Positions 53,639-63,789 of a stretch of DNA of 64,000 nt are shown here, one piece after another (positions within the stretch are counted from its first letter, which is position 1; every line of letters starts with the position of its first letter). A model generated the notes under the pieces. That model did not search any database and was not told the DNA's origin. It saw nothing but the letters and a program-made list of their open reading frames with translations. The position numbers were made by a program, and so were the translations under genes. Origin of the DNA: Collinsella sp. 4_8_47FAA (GTDB lineage: Bacteria > Actinomycetota > Coriobacteriia > Coriobacteriales > Coriobacteriaceae); the NCBI RefSeq assembly GCF_000763055.1, contig NZ_KN214139.1, positions 35,670 through 99,669 on the forward strand. Direction: 5' to 3'.

Positions 53639-55792
53639 ATGACCGAAGATATCCCCCTTGAAATCACTTCGAGCGACATGGCCAATCTGCCCATATTCAT
53701 CGCCGTCCTTATCGTGGCCATCGTCGTGGTGCGCGTATATTTTTCAATCAAACACAATGAAAAGCCGCCCATTGCCCGCGTCTTTTGGTGCGCGACGCTC
53801 CTCATCCCGCTCGGCATGGTAGCTGCATGGATTACGAATCAATTGCTCGTAAATGAGGACAATTCCCTATGGGTCCTTTCTTATTCGGCGCTCGGTGCTA
53901 CCGCCGTCATACTTCTTGTCGAGCCCTTGGTTTCGGGACTTATCGACCAAACCGATCTTGCGACGGGAACGGTTGCCTGTATTTGCCGTGACATCCTTGT
54001 CATCGCCGCTGTTTCAGCGCTCTCGTTCGTTTCACTCGAAATTGCCTGTAACGAAACGTTCTATCGCATTCCCGCCAACTCATTCGGGTTTTCCGTCGGG
54101 CTGCTCGCGACGGTTCTGCTCTCCCTTTATTTGCTGGGACAGCGTCATGGAGGCGTCATGGCCCTCGTGCCCGTCGCCTGTTGCATCCTTGGCATTGCCG
54201 AGCACTTCGTCATAACGTTTAAAGGCGAGGCCATCCTGCCAAGCGATATCTTGGCCCTTGGCACCGCAATGGAAGTGAGCGAGGGATACGAGTTTACCTT
54301 TACCGCCGGAATCGTAACCTCTCTAGCCCTGCTGGAGATTTCCCTAGGGCTTCTTTCGCTTATCCGACCGAGAAAGCTCCGTACGCCAACCCATGTCTTC
54401 CCCGCAATCGCCGCTAACCTCTGCGCTTTTCTGCTAGTGACCGTTGTGGGGCTCTCGGGCTTTTCCAGCATCGACTTGGAGCAGGCGCTGAATTTTGGAT
54501 TTGACCGTTGGCAGCCCATCACCACGTATGCGTCTCAGGGTTTTATCACTTCGTTCACCGAAATGGTCAACGAGTTGCCCATTGAGAAGCCCGAAGACTA
54601 TACGCCCGATGAGGCGCAGAGCATCGAGCAGGAGCTCGCCGCCGCCTACGACAGCACGTATGGCTCGAGCGAGCAGCGCGCGGCGGCCGTTGCCCAGTTC
54701 AATGAAATCAAGCCGACGATTGTTGCCGTCATGAATGAGAGTTTTAGCGATCTTTCGTGCTTTGAGCAACTCCAGGCGGCCGGGTACACCGGCCCCGCAT
54801 TCTACAACTCGCTTCCCGACACACTTGTTCGCGGCACCATGCTCGCTTCGGTCGCCGGTGGCGGAACGGCGAACTCCGAATTCGAATTTTTGACCGGAGC
54901 GACAACGGCCTTTGTCGGATTAGGCAAAATCCCCTATCAGCTGTATCAGATGAATGGCGTCAACAGCCTGGCAAAGGACCTTAAGGAGCTTGGGTATACC
55001 GCTACCGCCATGCACCCGCAAAACCCCGTCAACTACCATCGAGATAAAATCTATCAGCAGCTGGGCTTTGGAGACTTTCTTTCAATCGGCGATTTCGAAG
55101 GTGCGCCCTGTTACCATGCCGGCGTATGCGACTACGCCACCTACGACAAGATACTCGACCTGCTTAGAACCGACGAAGCCCCGCAGTTCATCTTTGACGT
55201 CACGATGCAAAATCACGGCGGCTACGACTATGGCACCGTTCCCGCCGAGGAGCTGACAAACTATTGGGTCGAGGGAGCCAGCGAGGGTGCCAATAGCGCG
55301 CTCAACACCTATCTTACCTGCATCAACGCATCCGACCGGGACCTCGAGTACTTTATCAACGAGCTCCGCAATATCGGCAGACCGGTTGTCCTTGTCTTTT
55401 TTGGCGACCATCAGCCGAGCGCCGCAACAACTCTCAACGACGAGCTGTACCCTCAGGAAGATACGGCAAGCCACGCTTTCCGTATCTATCAGTCGACATA
55501 TTTTGTCTGGGCTAACTATGAAATCGCCGGCAATACCGAGCTCAACGTCTACGACACCGTCGGGGCAAACGAGATTGCAGCCATTACCCTTAATAAGATC
55601 GGCGCCCCGCTCACCGACTATCAAAAGGCTCTGCTTGCAACAAGGTCAGATGTGCCCACCATCAATGTCGCCGGCTACCTTGGTGCCGACGGGCTGCGCT
55701 ACGACTTGGAATCTGAAGACAGCCCATACGCCTCGACGATCGACAAGCTGCAGCGCATGCAATACCTTGAGTTCGCCAGCAAAGTTCAGTAA
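53639..55792 (+). CDS. LtaS-type sulfatase-family membrane enzyme
   Basis: The 717-residue membrane protein has an N-terminal block of about ten hydrophobic segments over residues 15-290. The extracellular sulfatase-fold domain runs from about 360 to 690. The metal and nucleophile motifs match the lipoteichoic acid synthase family: PTIVAVMNESFSDLS, the nucleophile Thr in GGGTANSEFEFLTGA, and VFFGDHQPSAA with Asp and His ligands. It should transfer glycerol-phosphate or another phospho-group from lipid to a glycan at the cell surface. The exact polymer is unknown. The ATG at 53639 has AGAGGA upstream; it is divergent from uvrA. Confidence 0.88.
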   Translation: MTEDIPLEITSSDMANLPIFIAVLIVAIVVVRVYFSIKHNEKPPIARVFWCATLLIPLGMVAAWITNQLLVNEDNSLWVLSYSALGATAVILLVEPLVSGLIDQTDLATGTVACICRDILVIAAVSALSFVSLEIACNETFYRIPANSFGFSVGLLATVLLSLYLLGQRHGGVMALVPVACCILGIAEHFVITFKGEAILPSDILALGTAMEVSEGYEFTFTAGIVTSLALLEISLGLLSLIRPRKLRTPTHVFPAIAANLCAFLLVTVVGLSGFSSIDLEQALNFGFDRWQPITTYASQGFITSFTEMVNELPIEKPEDYTPDEAQSIEQELAAAYDSTYGSSEQRAAAVAQFNEIKPTIVAVMNESFSDLSCFEQLQAAGYTGPAFYNSLPDTLVRGTMLASVAGGGTANSEFEFLTGATTAFVGLGKIPYQLYQMNGVNSLAKDLKELGYTATAMHPQNPVNYHRDKIYQQLGFGDFLSIGDFEGAPCYHAGVCDYATYDKILDLLRTDEAPQFIFDVTMQNHGGYDYGTVPAEELTNYWVEGASEGANSALNTYLTCINASDRDLEYFINELRNIGRPVVLVFFGDHQPSAATTLNDELYPQEDTASHAFRIYQSTYFVWANYEIAGNTELNVYDTVGANEIAAITLNKIGAPLTDYQKALLATRSDVPTINVAGYLGADGLRYDLESEDSPYASTIDKLQRMQYLEFASKVQ

Positions 55793-55937
55793 GCCCGCCC
55801 ATTCGCTTGGACCCATCGTATTGCAAGCACGCTCGGCCCAAATGCATCGTAAATGACTCCCGCTCGCAAACGAGGGTACAATGACGCTCGTGTCACATCA
55901 CGGGGCCCCGGCCCCAACATATACAAAGGAGTCATAC

Positions 55938-56768
55938 ATGGGTTGCGAGCACGCACAGGCCGCCGGCGGACAAACGTCGCCGTCGCAATTTGAGGAGAAT
56001 ACGCTGTCCGAGGTCAAACGCGTCATCGCCGTGCTTTCCGGCAAGGGCGGTGTCGGCAAGTCGTTTGTCACCGGTGCCATCGCCACCGAGCTTGCCCGTC
56101 ACGGCCACAAGGTCGGCGTCCTCGATGCCGACATCACCGGTCCCTCTATCCCCAAGATGTTCGGTATGAGCGGACGCCACGTCCATGCCCTTGGCAACCT
56201 TATGCTGCCCGAAATCTCCGAGCACGGCGTCAAGGTCATGAGCTCCAACCTGCTGCTCCAAAACGAGACCGACCCCGTCCTTTGGCGCGGTCCGGTCATC
56301 GCAGGCGCCATTAGGCAGTTCTGGAGCGAGACCTCGTGGGGCCCCATCGACTACCTGCTGGTCGACATGCCTCCGGGAACAGGCGACGTCGCTCTCACCG
56401 TCTTCCAGTCACTGCCCGTCGACGGCATCGTCATCGTCACGAGCCCGCAGGATCTGGTCTCGATGATCGTCGCCAAGGCGGTCAACATGGCCGAGAAGAT
56501 GAACGTCCCCATTCTGGGCATTGTCGAGAACATGAGCTATATTGAGTGCCCCGACTGCGGCAAGAAGATCGAGGTCTTTGGCAAGAGCAAGCTCCCCGAG
56601 GTCGCAGAGCGCTATAACCTCGACATCTTGGGCCAGCTTCCCATTAATCCGGCACTCGCCGAGGCCTGCGATAAGGGCGAGGTCGAGACCGCACTGCCCG
56701 ATGGCATGTTGCCCAAGGCAGTCTCTGCCGTCGAGGCCATTACCCCGCACGAGACCGACGAGGCCTAA
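55938..56768 (+). CDS. mrp: Mrp/ApbC-family iron-sulfur carrier ATPase
   Basis: The 276-residue ATPase carries the deviant Walker A SGKGGVGKS at residues 34-42, DADITGPSIPKMFG, and VDMPPGTGDVAL. The C-terminal cluster-binding pair is CPDC in YIECPDCGKKIEVFG, so it can carry a [4Fe-4S] cluster between two subunits. The N-terminus is a short Cys/His-bearing tail (MGCEHAQAAGG). The ATG at 55938 has AAAGGAG 7 bases upstream. The next gene begins right after its stop codon. Confidence 0.93.
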   Translation: MGCEHAQAAGGQTSPSQFEENTLSEVKRVIAVLSGKGGVGKSFVTGAIATELARHGHKVGVLDADITGPSIPKMFGMSGRHVHALGNLMLPEISEHGVKVMSSNLLLQNETDPVLWRGPVIAGAIRQFWSETSWGPIDYLLVDMPPGTGDVALTVFQSLPVDGIVIVTSPQDLVSMIVAKAVNMAEKMNVPILGIVENMSYIECPDCGKKIEVFGKSKLPEVAERYNLDILGQLPINPALAEACDKGEVETALPDGMLPKAVSAVEAITPHETDEA

Positions 56769-58040
56769 GTGAACGCGAGCGCCTTCTATGACGTCCTGGT
56801 AATCGGCGGCGGGGCTTCAGGCCTCGCCGCCGCCATTACGGCCGCACGAGCTGGCAAAAGCGTCTGCATCGTTGAGCGCGATGTCGCCTGCGGCCTTAAG
56901 CTCCTTGCGACCGGCAACGGCCGCTGCAACCTCTCCAACGAATCGATTGATCCACAGCGGTATAACCACCCCGCATTCGTTGAATCCGTTATGGGCCCCC
57001 GGCCCGAACAAGAGCTTATGGGTTTCTTCTCCTCGCTGGGCATCATGACAACCTCCGAGGAAGGCCGGCTGTACCCGCGCTCCCTTCGCGCCGAATCGGT
57101 GCGCGACGCGCTTCTCAACGTTTGCGACCGCCTAGGTATCACCTTAATCTGCGGAGCCAACGTTGCCTCGGCGCACAAAGCTTCCGAAGGCTGGACACTC
57201 CAAATAGACCGTCCAGCGCGGGCACTCAAGGCAAAGAAGCACGACGACCGAAAATCGGAGCTCCGCTCGCTTCGGAAAGCGCTCGCCGATGTCCCTCGCA
57301 AGAACGAGGCCCTGGAGGCACATGCCGTAATTATCGCCACGGGCGGCAACCCCACCGGTATAGCCGATACGTTTGGCCTCCCCCTCACCTCGCTGCGCCC
57401 CATCCTCTGCCCCGTATCGGCAACGGTCGTTGGCGATCGGGCGGCACTCAAGACGTTGGATGGTCTGCGCGTCCGCGCCCGCTTGACGCTCACCCGTAAC
57501 CATAGTGAGCTCTGGCACGAAGACGGTGAAGTACTGTTTCGAGCCTTCGGCATCTCGGGCGTCGCTGTCTTCAACCTCTCCCGTCGTATCCAGCGCGGTG
57601 ATACGATCCTGCTCGACGTTTTCCCCGACCTCTCCAAAGACGAGCTGCTCGATATGCTCAACCGGCGCGTTGAGCTGCTCGGCGGCTTTTCGCCCCGCGG
57701 TCCCCGTTGGCTCGACGGCATGCTCGCCCCGCAACTCTCCCGCGTCGTCTGCACGGCGTTCGAGCAGTGCCATCCAGGCTCCAACGATGTCATCCACCTG
57801 GTCTCGATCCTCAAGCACTTTAAGTTGCTCGTCGAGGGAACAGCCGAGGAGCGCTCGGCGCAGGTCACGCGTGGTGGCGTATCTGTCGAGAGTATCTCAA
57901 CACCCAGTCTACGCGCGCGCAGCGTTGTCGACGCCCCGCTTTACGTCTGCGGCGAAGCGCTCGACATCGACGCCGATTGCGGAGGCTTTAACCTTGCGTG
58001 GGCATGGCTCTCGGGCATTCGCGCTGCAAGTAGCCTGTAG
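56769..58040 (+). CDS. BaiN/HI0933-family flavoprotein oxidoreductase
   Basis: The 423-residue flavoprotein begins with the FAD-binding VIGGGASGLAAAITAARAG, and AVIIATGGNPTG is a second nucleotide-binding segment. The family fingerprint ATGNGRCNLSNE lies near residue 50. The C-terminus shows CGEALDIDADCGGFNLAWAW. Members are annotated as aminoacetone oxidases or bile-acid-type reductases (BaiN), but most have no proven substrate. The start is a GTG directly after the mrp stop codon. A terminator follows. Confidence 0.88.
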   Translation: MNASAFYDVLVIGGGASGLAAAITAARAGKSVCIVERDVACGLKLLATGNGRCNLSNESIDPQRYNHPAFVESVMGPRPEQELMGFFSSLGIMTTSEEGRLYPRSLRAESVRDALLNVCDRLGITLICGANVASAHKASEGWTLQIDRPARALKAKKHDDRKSELRSLRKALADVPRKNEALEAHAVIIATGGNPTGIADTFGLPLTSLRPILCPVSATVVGDRAALKTLDGLRVRARLTLTRNHSELWHEDGEVLFRAFGISGVAVFNLSRRIQRGDTILLDVFPDLSKDELLDMLNRRVELLGGFSPRGPRWLDGMLAPQLSRVVCTAFEQCHPGSNDVIHLVSILKHFKLLVEGTAEERSAQVTRGGVSVESISTPSLRARSVVDAPLYVCGEALDIDADCGGFNLAWAWLSGIRAASSL

Positions 58041-58070
58041 CCGCGCAGTCTATAATCAAAAACGCATTCG

Positions 58071-58104
58071 GGCCGTCTGGGATACCGGACGGCCTCTTTC
58101 TTGC
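58071..58104 (+). terminator. Terminator of the mrp-flavoprotein transcript
   Basis: GGCCGTC pairs with GACGGCC around a 10-base loop, followed by TCTTTCTT on the plus strand. Confidence 0.8.
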
Positions 58105-58120
58105 CTCTAAGGAGACCTCG

Positions 58121-59761
58121 ATGATCGAAATCACCCAAGTCAACGCTTCGCTCGATGAAGCCGGCGATGAAAATGCCTGCCTCATTGTTGGCAAGCGAGT
58201 CGCCAAGCGCGTCCTACGTTGCAAGGACTCCGAGATCAAGTCCATCGAGCTCCACCGCAAGTCAATCGACGCTCGCAAAAAACGAGACGTCCATTTTATC
58301 CTGAGCTTTCGTGTTGAGCTGACCAGTCCCCACCTCGAGCGAGAAGCGGTCGGCAGCGTTTCCGAACGTGACCGCTCGCGCGTACGCGCGATAGAAGACG
58401 ATGAGCCTTCATTCCCCTCCCCCATTTCCGACGCATCCAAAGAGCGCCCCGTCGTTGTCGGCGCCGGATGCGCCGGCCTTTTCGCTGCGCTCACGCTCGC
58501 CGAAGCAGGTCTTAAGCCCTTGCTTATCGAGCGCGGCGACCCGGCATTTCGCCGCTCGCAGGCGATCGACCTCTTTCTAAAGGAGCGCATCCTCGACCCC
58601 GAGAGCAATATTCAGTTTGGTCTGGGCGGCGCGGGGACCTTCTCGGACGGCAAGCTCAATACGGGAACAAAAAATCCCGCCCATCGCCTTATCCTCGAAA
58701 CCTTCGTCGAGGCAGGTGCGCCCCGCGATATTCTGTGGGATGCCAAGCCGCACATTGGCTCCGACATCCTTCCCACGGTTGTCACCGCTATATCCCAGCG
58801 CATCGAGCAGCTCGGAGGTGTCGTCCGTTATCGAACGAAGCTCGTCGACATTCGCACCGACGCGTCTGGCGCCATCACCGGTATTGATGTCCAATCGTCC
58901 CAAGACGCCGCTTACGAGCCAATCGAAACAAAGCACCTCATCCTCGCCTGCGGGCATTCTGCTCGCGATATTTTTGAGCTCCTTAAGGACCACAACGTGG
59001 CCCTCGCACAAAAGACCTTTGCCATGGGCGTTCGCATCGAGCATCCGCAGCGCGACATCGACCGAGCCCAATATGGAGCCTTGGCGGGACATCCTGCCCT
59101 CGGAGCAGCCCCCTACAAGCTCGTCGCCCATCTTCCCAACGGCCGCAGCGTGTTCTCGTTTTGCATGTGCCCCGGCGGGCAGGTTGTCGCCGCCTCTTCC
59201 GAGCAGGGCCACCTGTGCGTCAACGGCGCCAGCCTCAATGCCCGCGACGGACGCAACGCAAACGCCGCCCTGCTCGTTAACGTCACGCCTGAGGACCTTC
59301 CCAACGATGACCCGCTCGCCGGCATCGAGCTCCAGCGCGCCTGCGAGGCGGCCGCCTATCGCCTAGGCGGTTCCAACTGGAACGCACCGGCACAACTCGT
59401 CGGAGATTTCCTCGCAGGACGCGCCAGCAAGGCGCCCGGAAAGGTAAAGCCCACCTATCCGCTCGGTGTGACCTGGACGGCAATTGACGAAGCCCTGCCG
59501 CAGCATATCGTCGAGTCGCTCCGCCTGGGACTTCCCCTACTCGGAAAAAAGCTACGAGGCTACGACCGCCCCGATGCCGTTCTTACCGGCGTGGAGACTC
59601 GTTCGAGCTCACCTGTCACTGTCACCCGAGACCGAACGTGCCATGCCGTGTCGACCCCGGGCCTCTACCCTTGTGGTGAGGGAGCTGGATATGCTGGCGG
59701 CATCATGAGCGCGGCCACCGACGGCATCCGTTGTGCCGAAGCCCTGATTGCAGACCTCTAA
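58121..59761 (+). CDS. FAD-dependent dehydrogenase of the uncharacterised YtfP-like group
   Basis: The protein has 546 residues. Residues 1-95 form an N-terminal ferredoxin-like domain rich in charged residues. The FAD fold follows, with VVGAGCAGLFAALTLAEAG near 110 and GLGGAGTFSDGKLNTGTKN near 167, the latter a fingerprint of this group. The C-terminus shows TPGLYPCGEGAGYAGGIMSAATDG, the second FAD contact. Relatives occur widely in anaerobes with no agreed function. The ATG at 58121 has AAGGAG 6 bases upstream. Confidence 0.85.
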   Translation: MIEITQVNASLDEAGDENACLIVGKRVAKRVLRCKDSEIKSIELHRKSIDARKKRDVHFILSFRVELTSPHLEREAVGSVSERDRSRVRAIEDDEPSFPSPISDASKERPVVVGAGCAGLFAALTLAEAGLKPLLIERGDPAFRRSQAIDLFLKERILDPESNIQFGLGGAGTFSDGKLNTGTKNPAHRLILETFVEAGAPRDILWDAKPHIGSDILPTVVTAISQRIEQLGGVVRYRTKLVDIRTDASGAITGIDVQSSQDAAYEPIETKHLILACGHSARDIFELLKDHNVALAQKTFAMGVRIEHPQRDIDRAQYGALAGHPALGAAPYKLVAHLPNGRSVFSFCMCPGGQVVAASSEQGHLCVNGASLNARDGRNANAALLVNVTPEDLPNDDPLAGIELQRACEAAAYRLGGSNWNAPAQLVGDFLAGRASKAPGKVKPTYPLGVTWTAIDEALPQHIVESLRLGLPLLGKKLRGYDRPDAVLTGVETRSSSPVTVTRDRTCHAVSTPGLYPCGEGAGYAGGIMSAATDGIRCAEALIADL

Positions 59762-59788
59762 CGCACGAATTCCAGTGCGCAAAAGACA

Positions 59789-59822
59789 CAGGCCCCGAGC
59801 TCCACAGGGAACTCGGGGCCTG
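59789..59822. terminator. Terminator between convergent genes (uvrB side)
   Basis: CAGGCCCCGAG pairs with CTCGGGGCCTG around a 12-base loop. A short T-rich stretch follows on the minus strand, so it mainly serves uvrB. Confidence 0.85.
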
Positions 59823-59826
59823 TTCG

Positions 59827-62067
59827 CTATTTCTTAAACCGTGCACCCTGGCGTTTTCTGCCCGATGCGAACGTGGAACCCTTGCGGGCCTGTGAACGTA
59901 AGCGCTCGATCGTCTCGTCCTCAGACGCGCCCTCGAGCATCGCCCGAATCTGAACGACGGCATCGCGCAGGCGCGCCGCCTCCTCAAAGTCCATGGCGGC
60001 AGAAGCGTTACGCATATCCTCTTCCATGGTTTCGACAATCCGCACAAGCTCGTCATGCGGCAGTTCTTCCAACTGCTCCGCAAGTGTCTGCTCGGGCGCC
60101 ACCGTTTCCGGCACGCCGCCCTCGCCCGACTCATCGGGCGTATAGAATGCGCCATGGCCAAGAGAGTCGCCCTTCGAGCGCCCCTTGGAACCCACGGTTT
60201 TTTCGGCCTCGGCAATAAAACTTGAGATGTCGTTGATGGCCTTGCGCACTGTCTTGGGCACAATGCCATGCTCTTCGTTATATGCCATCTGAATCTCGCG
60301 ACGGCGTTGCGTCTCCTCGATGGCTTCTTTCATCGAATCGGTCACAACGTCTGCATACATGATGACCTCGCCGTCGGCATTACGGGCCGCACGACCAATC
60401 GTCTGAATCAACGAACGGCGGTTGCGCAAGAAGCCTTCCTTGTCAGCGTCGAGAATTGCCACCAGCGAGACCTCAGGAAGGTCTAGACCCTCACGGAGCA
60501 GGTTGATGCCAACGAGAACATCAATCTTTCCCTCGCGCAGCGTTCGCAGGATCTCGACACGGTCCATCGTCGCTGTATCGGAGTGCATGTAGTTGACCTT
60601 AATGCCGGCATCAAGCAGGTGGTCGGTCAGGTCCTCGGCCATGCGCTTGGTGAGCGTGGTCACCAGCACGCGCTCTTTGCGGGCAACGCGCTCGCGAATC
60701 TCATCCTCAAGATCGTCAATCTGCCCACGAACCGGACGCACATCGATCTTGGGGTCGAGCAGGCCGGTCGGACGAATAATCTGTTCAACATCGTTTTGAC
60801 TCACGCGCAACTCATAGTCGCCCGGCGTGGCCGAGACGTAGATGAACTGCGGAATCCTTGCCTCAAACTCATCGAAGCGAAGCGGACGGTTGTCGAGCGC
60901 CGAGGGCAGGCGAAAACCATGCTCCACCAGGGTCACCTTACGCGAACGGTCACCTTCGTGCATGCCGCGAATCTGCGGCACCGTCACATGGCTCTCGTCG
61001 ATGATGCAAAGCATGTCCTTGGGAAAGTAGTCGATCAAGGTAAACGGCGGCTCACCCGGTTTGCGACCGTCCAGATGACGCGAGTAGTTCTCGATGCCGT
61101 TGCAAAAGCCCATCGTCTCGAGCATCTCAAGATCATAATCGGTGCGCTGCTGCAGACGCTGCGCCTCGAGCAACTTGTCGGTCGCCTTGAGCTCCGCCAC
61201 GCGCTTCTCGCACTCTTCGCTGATCGATTTCAGAGCCGCCTTGACCTTCGGCTTCTCGGTCACGTAGTGCGATGCCGGCCATACGGGGATGGCCTCGTAC
61301 TCACGAAGCATCTCACCGGTGACCTCATCGATCTCGGCAATCAGCTCGACCTCGTCGCCAAAGAACTCAAACCGCAACGGATGCTCGGCATAAGGCGGAT
61401 ACACGTCGACAACATCGCCGCGCACGCGGAACGTGCCGCGTGCCAGGTCATAGTCATTGCGATCATATTGAATGTCGATAAGTGCATGGATAAAGTCATC
61501 GCGCTCGAGCGGCACCTTCTTGTCGACGTTTGGAGCCAGACCCGCATAGTCCTCAGGAGAGCCAATGCCATAGATACACGAGACCGATGCGACAACGATC
61601 ACATCGCGTCGAGAGAGCAGTGACGCGGTCGCCTGATGGCGCAGCATCTCGACCTCTTCGTTAATCGAGGAGTCTTTCTCGATATATGTATCGCTTTGCG
61701 GCACATACGCCTCGGGCTGATAGTAGTCGTAGTACGAGACGAAGTAGACCACAGCGTTGTTGGGAAAGAACTCTTTGAGCTCGCTCGCAAGCTGAGCGGC
61801 GAGCGTTTTATTCGGAGCCATGACCAGCGTCGGCTTTCCCAGGGCCTCAATAGTCTTTGCCATCGTGAAGGTCTTGCCCGAACCAGTCACGCCCAGCAAA
61901 ACCTGATAGCGGTCTCCGTCCCTCACGCCCTGCACAAGCGACTCAATGGCCTTAGGCTGGGAACCGGCAGGCTCATAGGGAGACACGACCTTAAACGGCA
62001 CGTCAGAGCCTTCAACGCCAAAGCGCTTAAGTTCACCACCAACGCGTTCTACTTCAAATTCCGCCAT
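59827..62067 (-). CDS. uvrB: Excinuclease ABC subunit B
   Basis: The 746-residue helicase-like protein loads UvrC on damage. It shows Walker [15 protein letters not shown] near residue 47 and the beta-hairpin region [19 protein letters not shown]. Helicase motifs follow, including [12 protein letters not shown] and [20 protein letters not shown]-terminal UVR domain ends the protein ([21 protein letters not shown]). About 60 residues between the helicase and UVR domains are longer than in E. coli. The ATG at 62067 has AGGAG 5 bases upstream. slt and coaE precede it on the same strand. Confidence 0.97.
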   Translation of the reverse strand: MAEFEVERVGGELKRFGVEGSDVPFKVVSPYEPAGSQPKAIESLVQGVRDGDRYQVLLGVTGSGKTFTMAKTIEALGKPTLVMAPNKTLAAQLASELKEFFPNNAVVYFVSYYDYYQPEAYVPQSDTYIEKDSSINEEVEMLRHQATASLLSRRDVIVVASVSCIYGIGSPEDYAGLAPNVDKKVPLERDDFIHALIDIQYDRNDYDLARGTFRVRGDVVDVYPPYAEHPLRFEFFGDEVELIAEIDEVTGEMLREYEAIPVWPASHYVTEKPKVKAALKSISEECEKRVAELKATDKLLEAQRLQQRTDYDLEMLETMGFCNGIENYSRHLDGRKPGEPPFTLIDYFPKDMLCIIDESHVTVPQIRGMHEGDRSRKVTLVEHGFRLPSALDNRPLRFDEFEARIPQFIYVSATPGDYELRVSQNDVEQIIRPTGLLDPKIDVRPVRGQIDDLEDEIRERVARKERVLVTTLTKRMAEDLTDHLLDAGIKVNYMHSDTATMDRVEILRTLREGKIDVLVGINLLREGLDLPEVSLVAILDADKEGFLRNRRSLIQTIGRAARNADGEVIMYADVVTDSMKEAIEETQRRREIQMAYNEEHGIVPKTVRKAINDISSFIAEAEKTVGSKGRSKGDSLGHGAFYTPDESGEGGVPETVAPEQTLAEQLEELPHDELVRIVETMEEDMRNASAAMDFEEAARLRDAVVQIRAMLEGASEDETIERLRSQARKGSTFASGRKRQGARFKK

Positions 62068-62118
62068 GGATACTCCTAACTCATACATCTGCAGTATACG
62101 CAGGCGGCAGGCATAGTC

Positions 62119-62700
62119 CTATACGAACCGATCGGGATAGATGGTCTTGTAGCGAGCCCAGGCATTATTGACACGAATCAGATACGCCTGCGTCTCGGGA
62201 AAGGTGATTGCATTATGAAGCGACGTACCCTGCTGCGCCCATCCGTCGACATTGCCCATGCCGGCGTTATAGGCGGCGATGGCGCTATCCGTCGACCCGT
62301 TAAAATACGCTAGAAGATACGAAAGATATGCGCAGCCAAACTCGATATTCGTAGCCGGATCGTTAAGATTGTCGGCCGAATACTCGCCACCGTCGACAAG
62401 GCCCTTGGCGATCATATCCTGGGCAGTCTCGGGCATCAGCTGCATCAATCCCTGAGCACCCTGATTCGACTCGGCCTCGGGATCCCAATTCGATTCAGAC
62501 TTAATGACAGCGCACACCAGATACGGATCCAGATTATGCGAAATGCTGGATTGCTTTACATACGCCTCGTAGTCAATCGGATACAGCGGCTTAAAGAAAG
62601 CGGCAGGAGCATACGAGTAAACGAATGAGATAAGGCCGAAGGCAAAAACGGCAGCCAGCGGTATAAGGCGATACCACGTAAGGAAACGTGTCTTAAGCAT
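62119..62700 (-). CDS. Membrane-anchored lytic transglycosylase (Slt family)
   Basis: The 193-residue protein cleaves peptidoglycan glycan strands. One N-terminal membrane helix (residues 10-30) anchors it, and the lysozyme-like domain faces outside. The catalytic Glu is in VIKSESNWDPEAES. GAQGLMQLMPETAQDM, the Slt signature, follows, then AYNAGMGNVDGW. The ATG at 62700 overlaps the coaE end by 8 bases, so translation is coupled. Confidence 0.92.
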   Translation of the reverse strand: MLKTRFLTWYRLIPLAAVFAFGLISFVYSYAPAAFFKPLYPIDYEAYVKQSSISHNLDPYLVCAVIKSESNWDPEAESNQGAQGLMQLMPETAQDMIAKGLVDGGEYSADNLNDPATNIEFGCAYLSYLLAYFNGSTDSAIAAYNAGMGNVDGWAQQGTSLHNAITFPETQAYLIRVNNAWARYKTIYPDRFV

Positions 62701-63334
62701 CGGCCTCCTCCTTATCCACTACATCCCCGAACCCATGGCGCGAAAGCCATGCGTCCAGTTGTTCAAAGAGCGAGTTATCGTCTGCCGCATTGTCAATCAC
62801 AGTTGTAGCGAGATTGCACAGCGCAGACTCTTCGGGCTGGCAAGCAGAACGGGCATCGAAATCAGATGGCTCCATGCCACGTTGAATAGCGCGCTCGCGA
62901 CGAACTGACAAAGGGGCGCTGATGACCAAAATTTCATCAGCCAAGCCAAATGCATCCTCAAAACCAGTCGGAGCAGAAACCTCGACCACCGCAAAAGGAT
63001 AACGGGGAGATGAAACCGTACAACAAACCGGATCGAGAATCCTAAGCGAAAGCTGTTCAATCAGAATGGGATGCACGATGTCATTGAGCCGTGCGACCGA
63101 ATCAGGAGAAGCGAAAGCTCGAGAAGCGAGGATGCCGCGGCGAATGCCGCCTTCCTCATCCAAAATGTCCCAACCGAATTCATCCGCGAGTGTATTGACG
63201 ATATCAGAGCCCGGCACATACAGCGATTTTGCAAGCTCATCCAGATCGATAAGCATAGCGCCACGAGATTCGAAATAGCGGCAGGCAGTCGACTTACCCG
63301 AAGCAATATTGCCCAAGACAAATACGGTAAACAT
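62693..63334 (-). CDS. coaE: Dephospho-CoA kinase
   Basis: CoaE phosphorylates dephospho-CoA, the last step of CoA synthesis. The 213-residue protein begins MFTVFVLGNIASGKSTACRY with the P-loop at about residues 8-16. The family segments LIDLDELAKSLYVPG and RLNDIVHPILIEQL follow. VSAPTGFEDAFGLADEILVISAP carries the Walker B-like part. The ATG at 63334 has GGAGGG 6 bases upstream. It is first in coaE-slt-uvrB. Confidence 0.94.
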   Translation of the reverse strand: MFTVFVLGNIASGKSTACRYFESRGAMLIDLDELAKSLYVPGSDIVNTLADEFGWDILDEEGGIRRGILASRAFASPDSVARLNDIVHPILIEQLSLRILDPVCCTVSSPRYPFAVVEVSAPTGFEDAFGLADEILVISAPLSVRRERAIQRGMEPSDFDARSACQPEESALCNLATTVIDNAADDNSLFEQLDAWLSRHGFGDVVDKEEADA

Positions 63335-63460
63335 CAAGCCCTCCCTAACGCCAATGCGAGTAATTATCGCTCAAATACACTAGATGGACTCAAAATACAG
63401 CCAAACAGTAAGAGCACATACGGGGGAGCTAGGTCCCAAAGTACAACGTATATACAACTC

Positions 63461-63490
63461 AAAAAAGGGGGAGGCCGCGAGGCCTCCCCC
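63461..63490 (-). terminator. rRNA operon terminator
   Basis: A 10-bp perfect stem GGGGGAGGCC with its inverse around a 4-base loop is followed by six T on the minus strand. It lies 35 bases past the 5S gene. Confidence 0.95.
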
Positions 63491-63524
63491 TTCTCAGTTC
63501 GATGACGGCTCGGTGCCGTCCACC

Positions 63525-63641
63525 GGTCAGCGGCGCCCTGGCCTCCCACGGGCTGACCCCGCAGTACTCTCGGCGCGATGGGGCTTAGCTTCCGGGTTCG
63601 GAACGGGACCGGGCGTGCCCCCCATGCTCTGGCCGCTGACC
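63525..63641 (-). rRNA. 5S ribosomal RNA
   Basis: The gene has 117 bases. The ends pair (GGTCAGCGGC with GCCGCTGACC). The conserved 5S core CCCGTTCCGAACCCGGAAG and the loop E/D region GAGAGTACTGC are in place. It lies about 150 bases past the 23S end. Confidence 0.95.
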
Positions 63642-63789
63642 GGTGGGCGGCGCCCACCGTTACGGTGTCCGGGTGTCTCTCTCGCGTGCCCTGGGGGCCG
63701 CATGGCGTATAGGAAAGGGAACTGACTCGGGGGCATCCTCGTGCCCGGACCGCGCCTAAGAGCGCATGTCCCGCGGGCCGCGAGGTGCG

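Noticed and set aside
63384..63736. Open frames across the 5S region on both strands
   Set aside because: They read through 5S rRNA and its terminator and are not coding.
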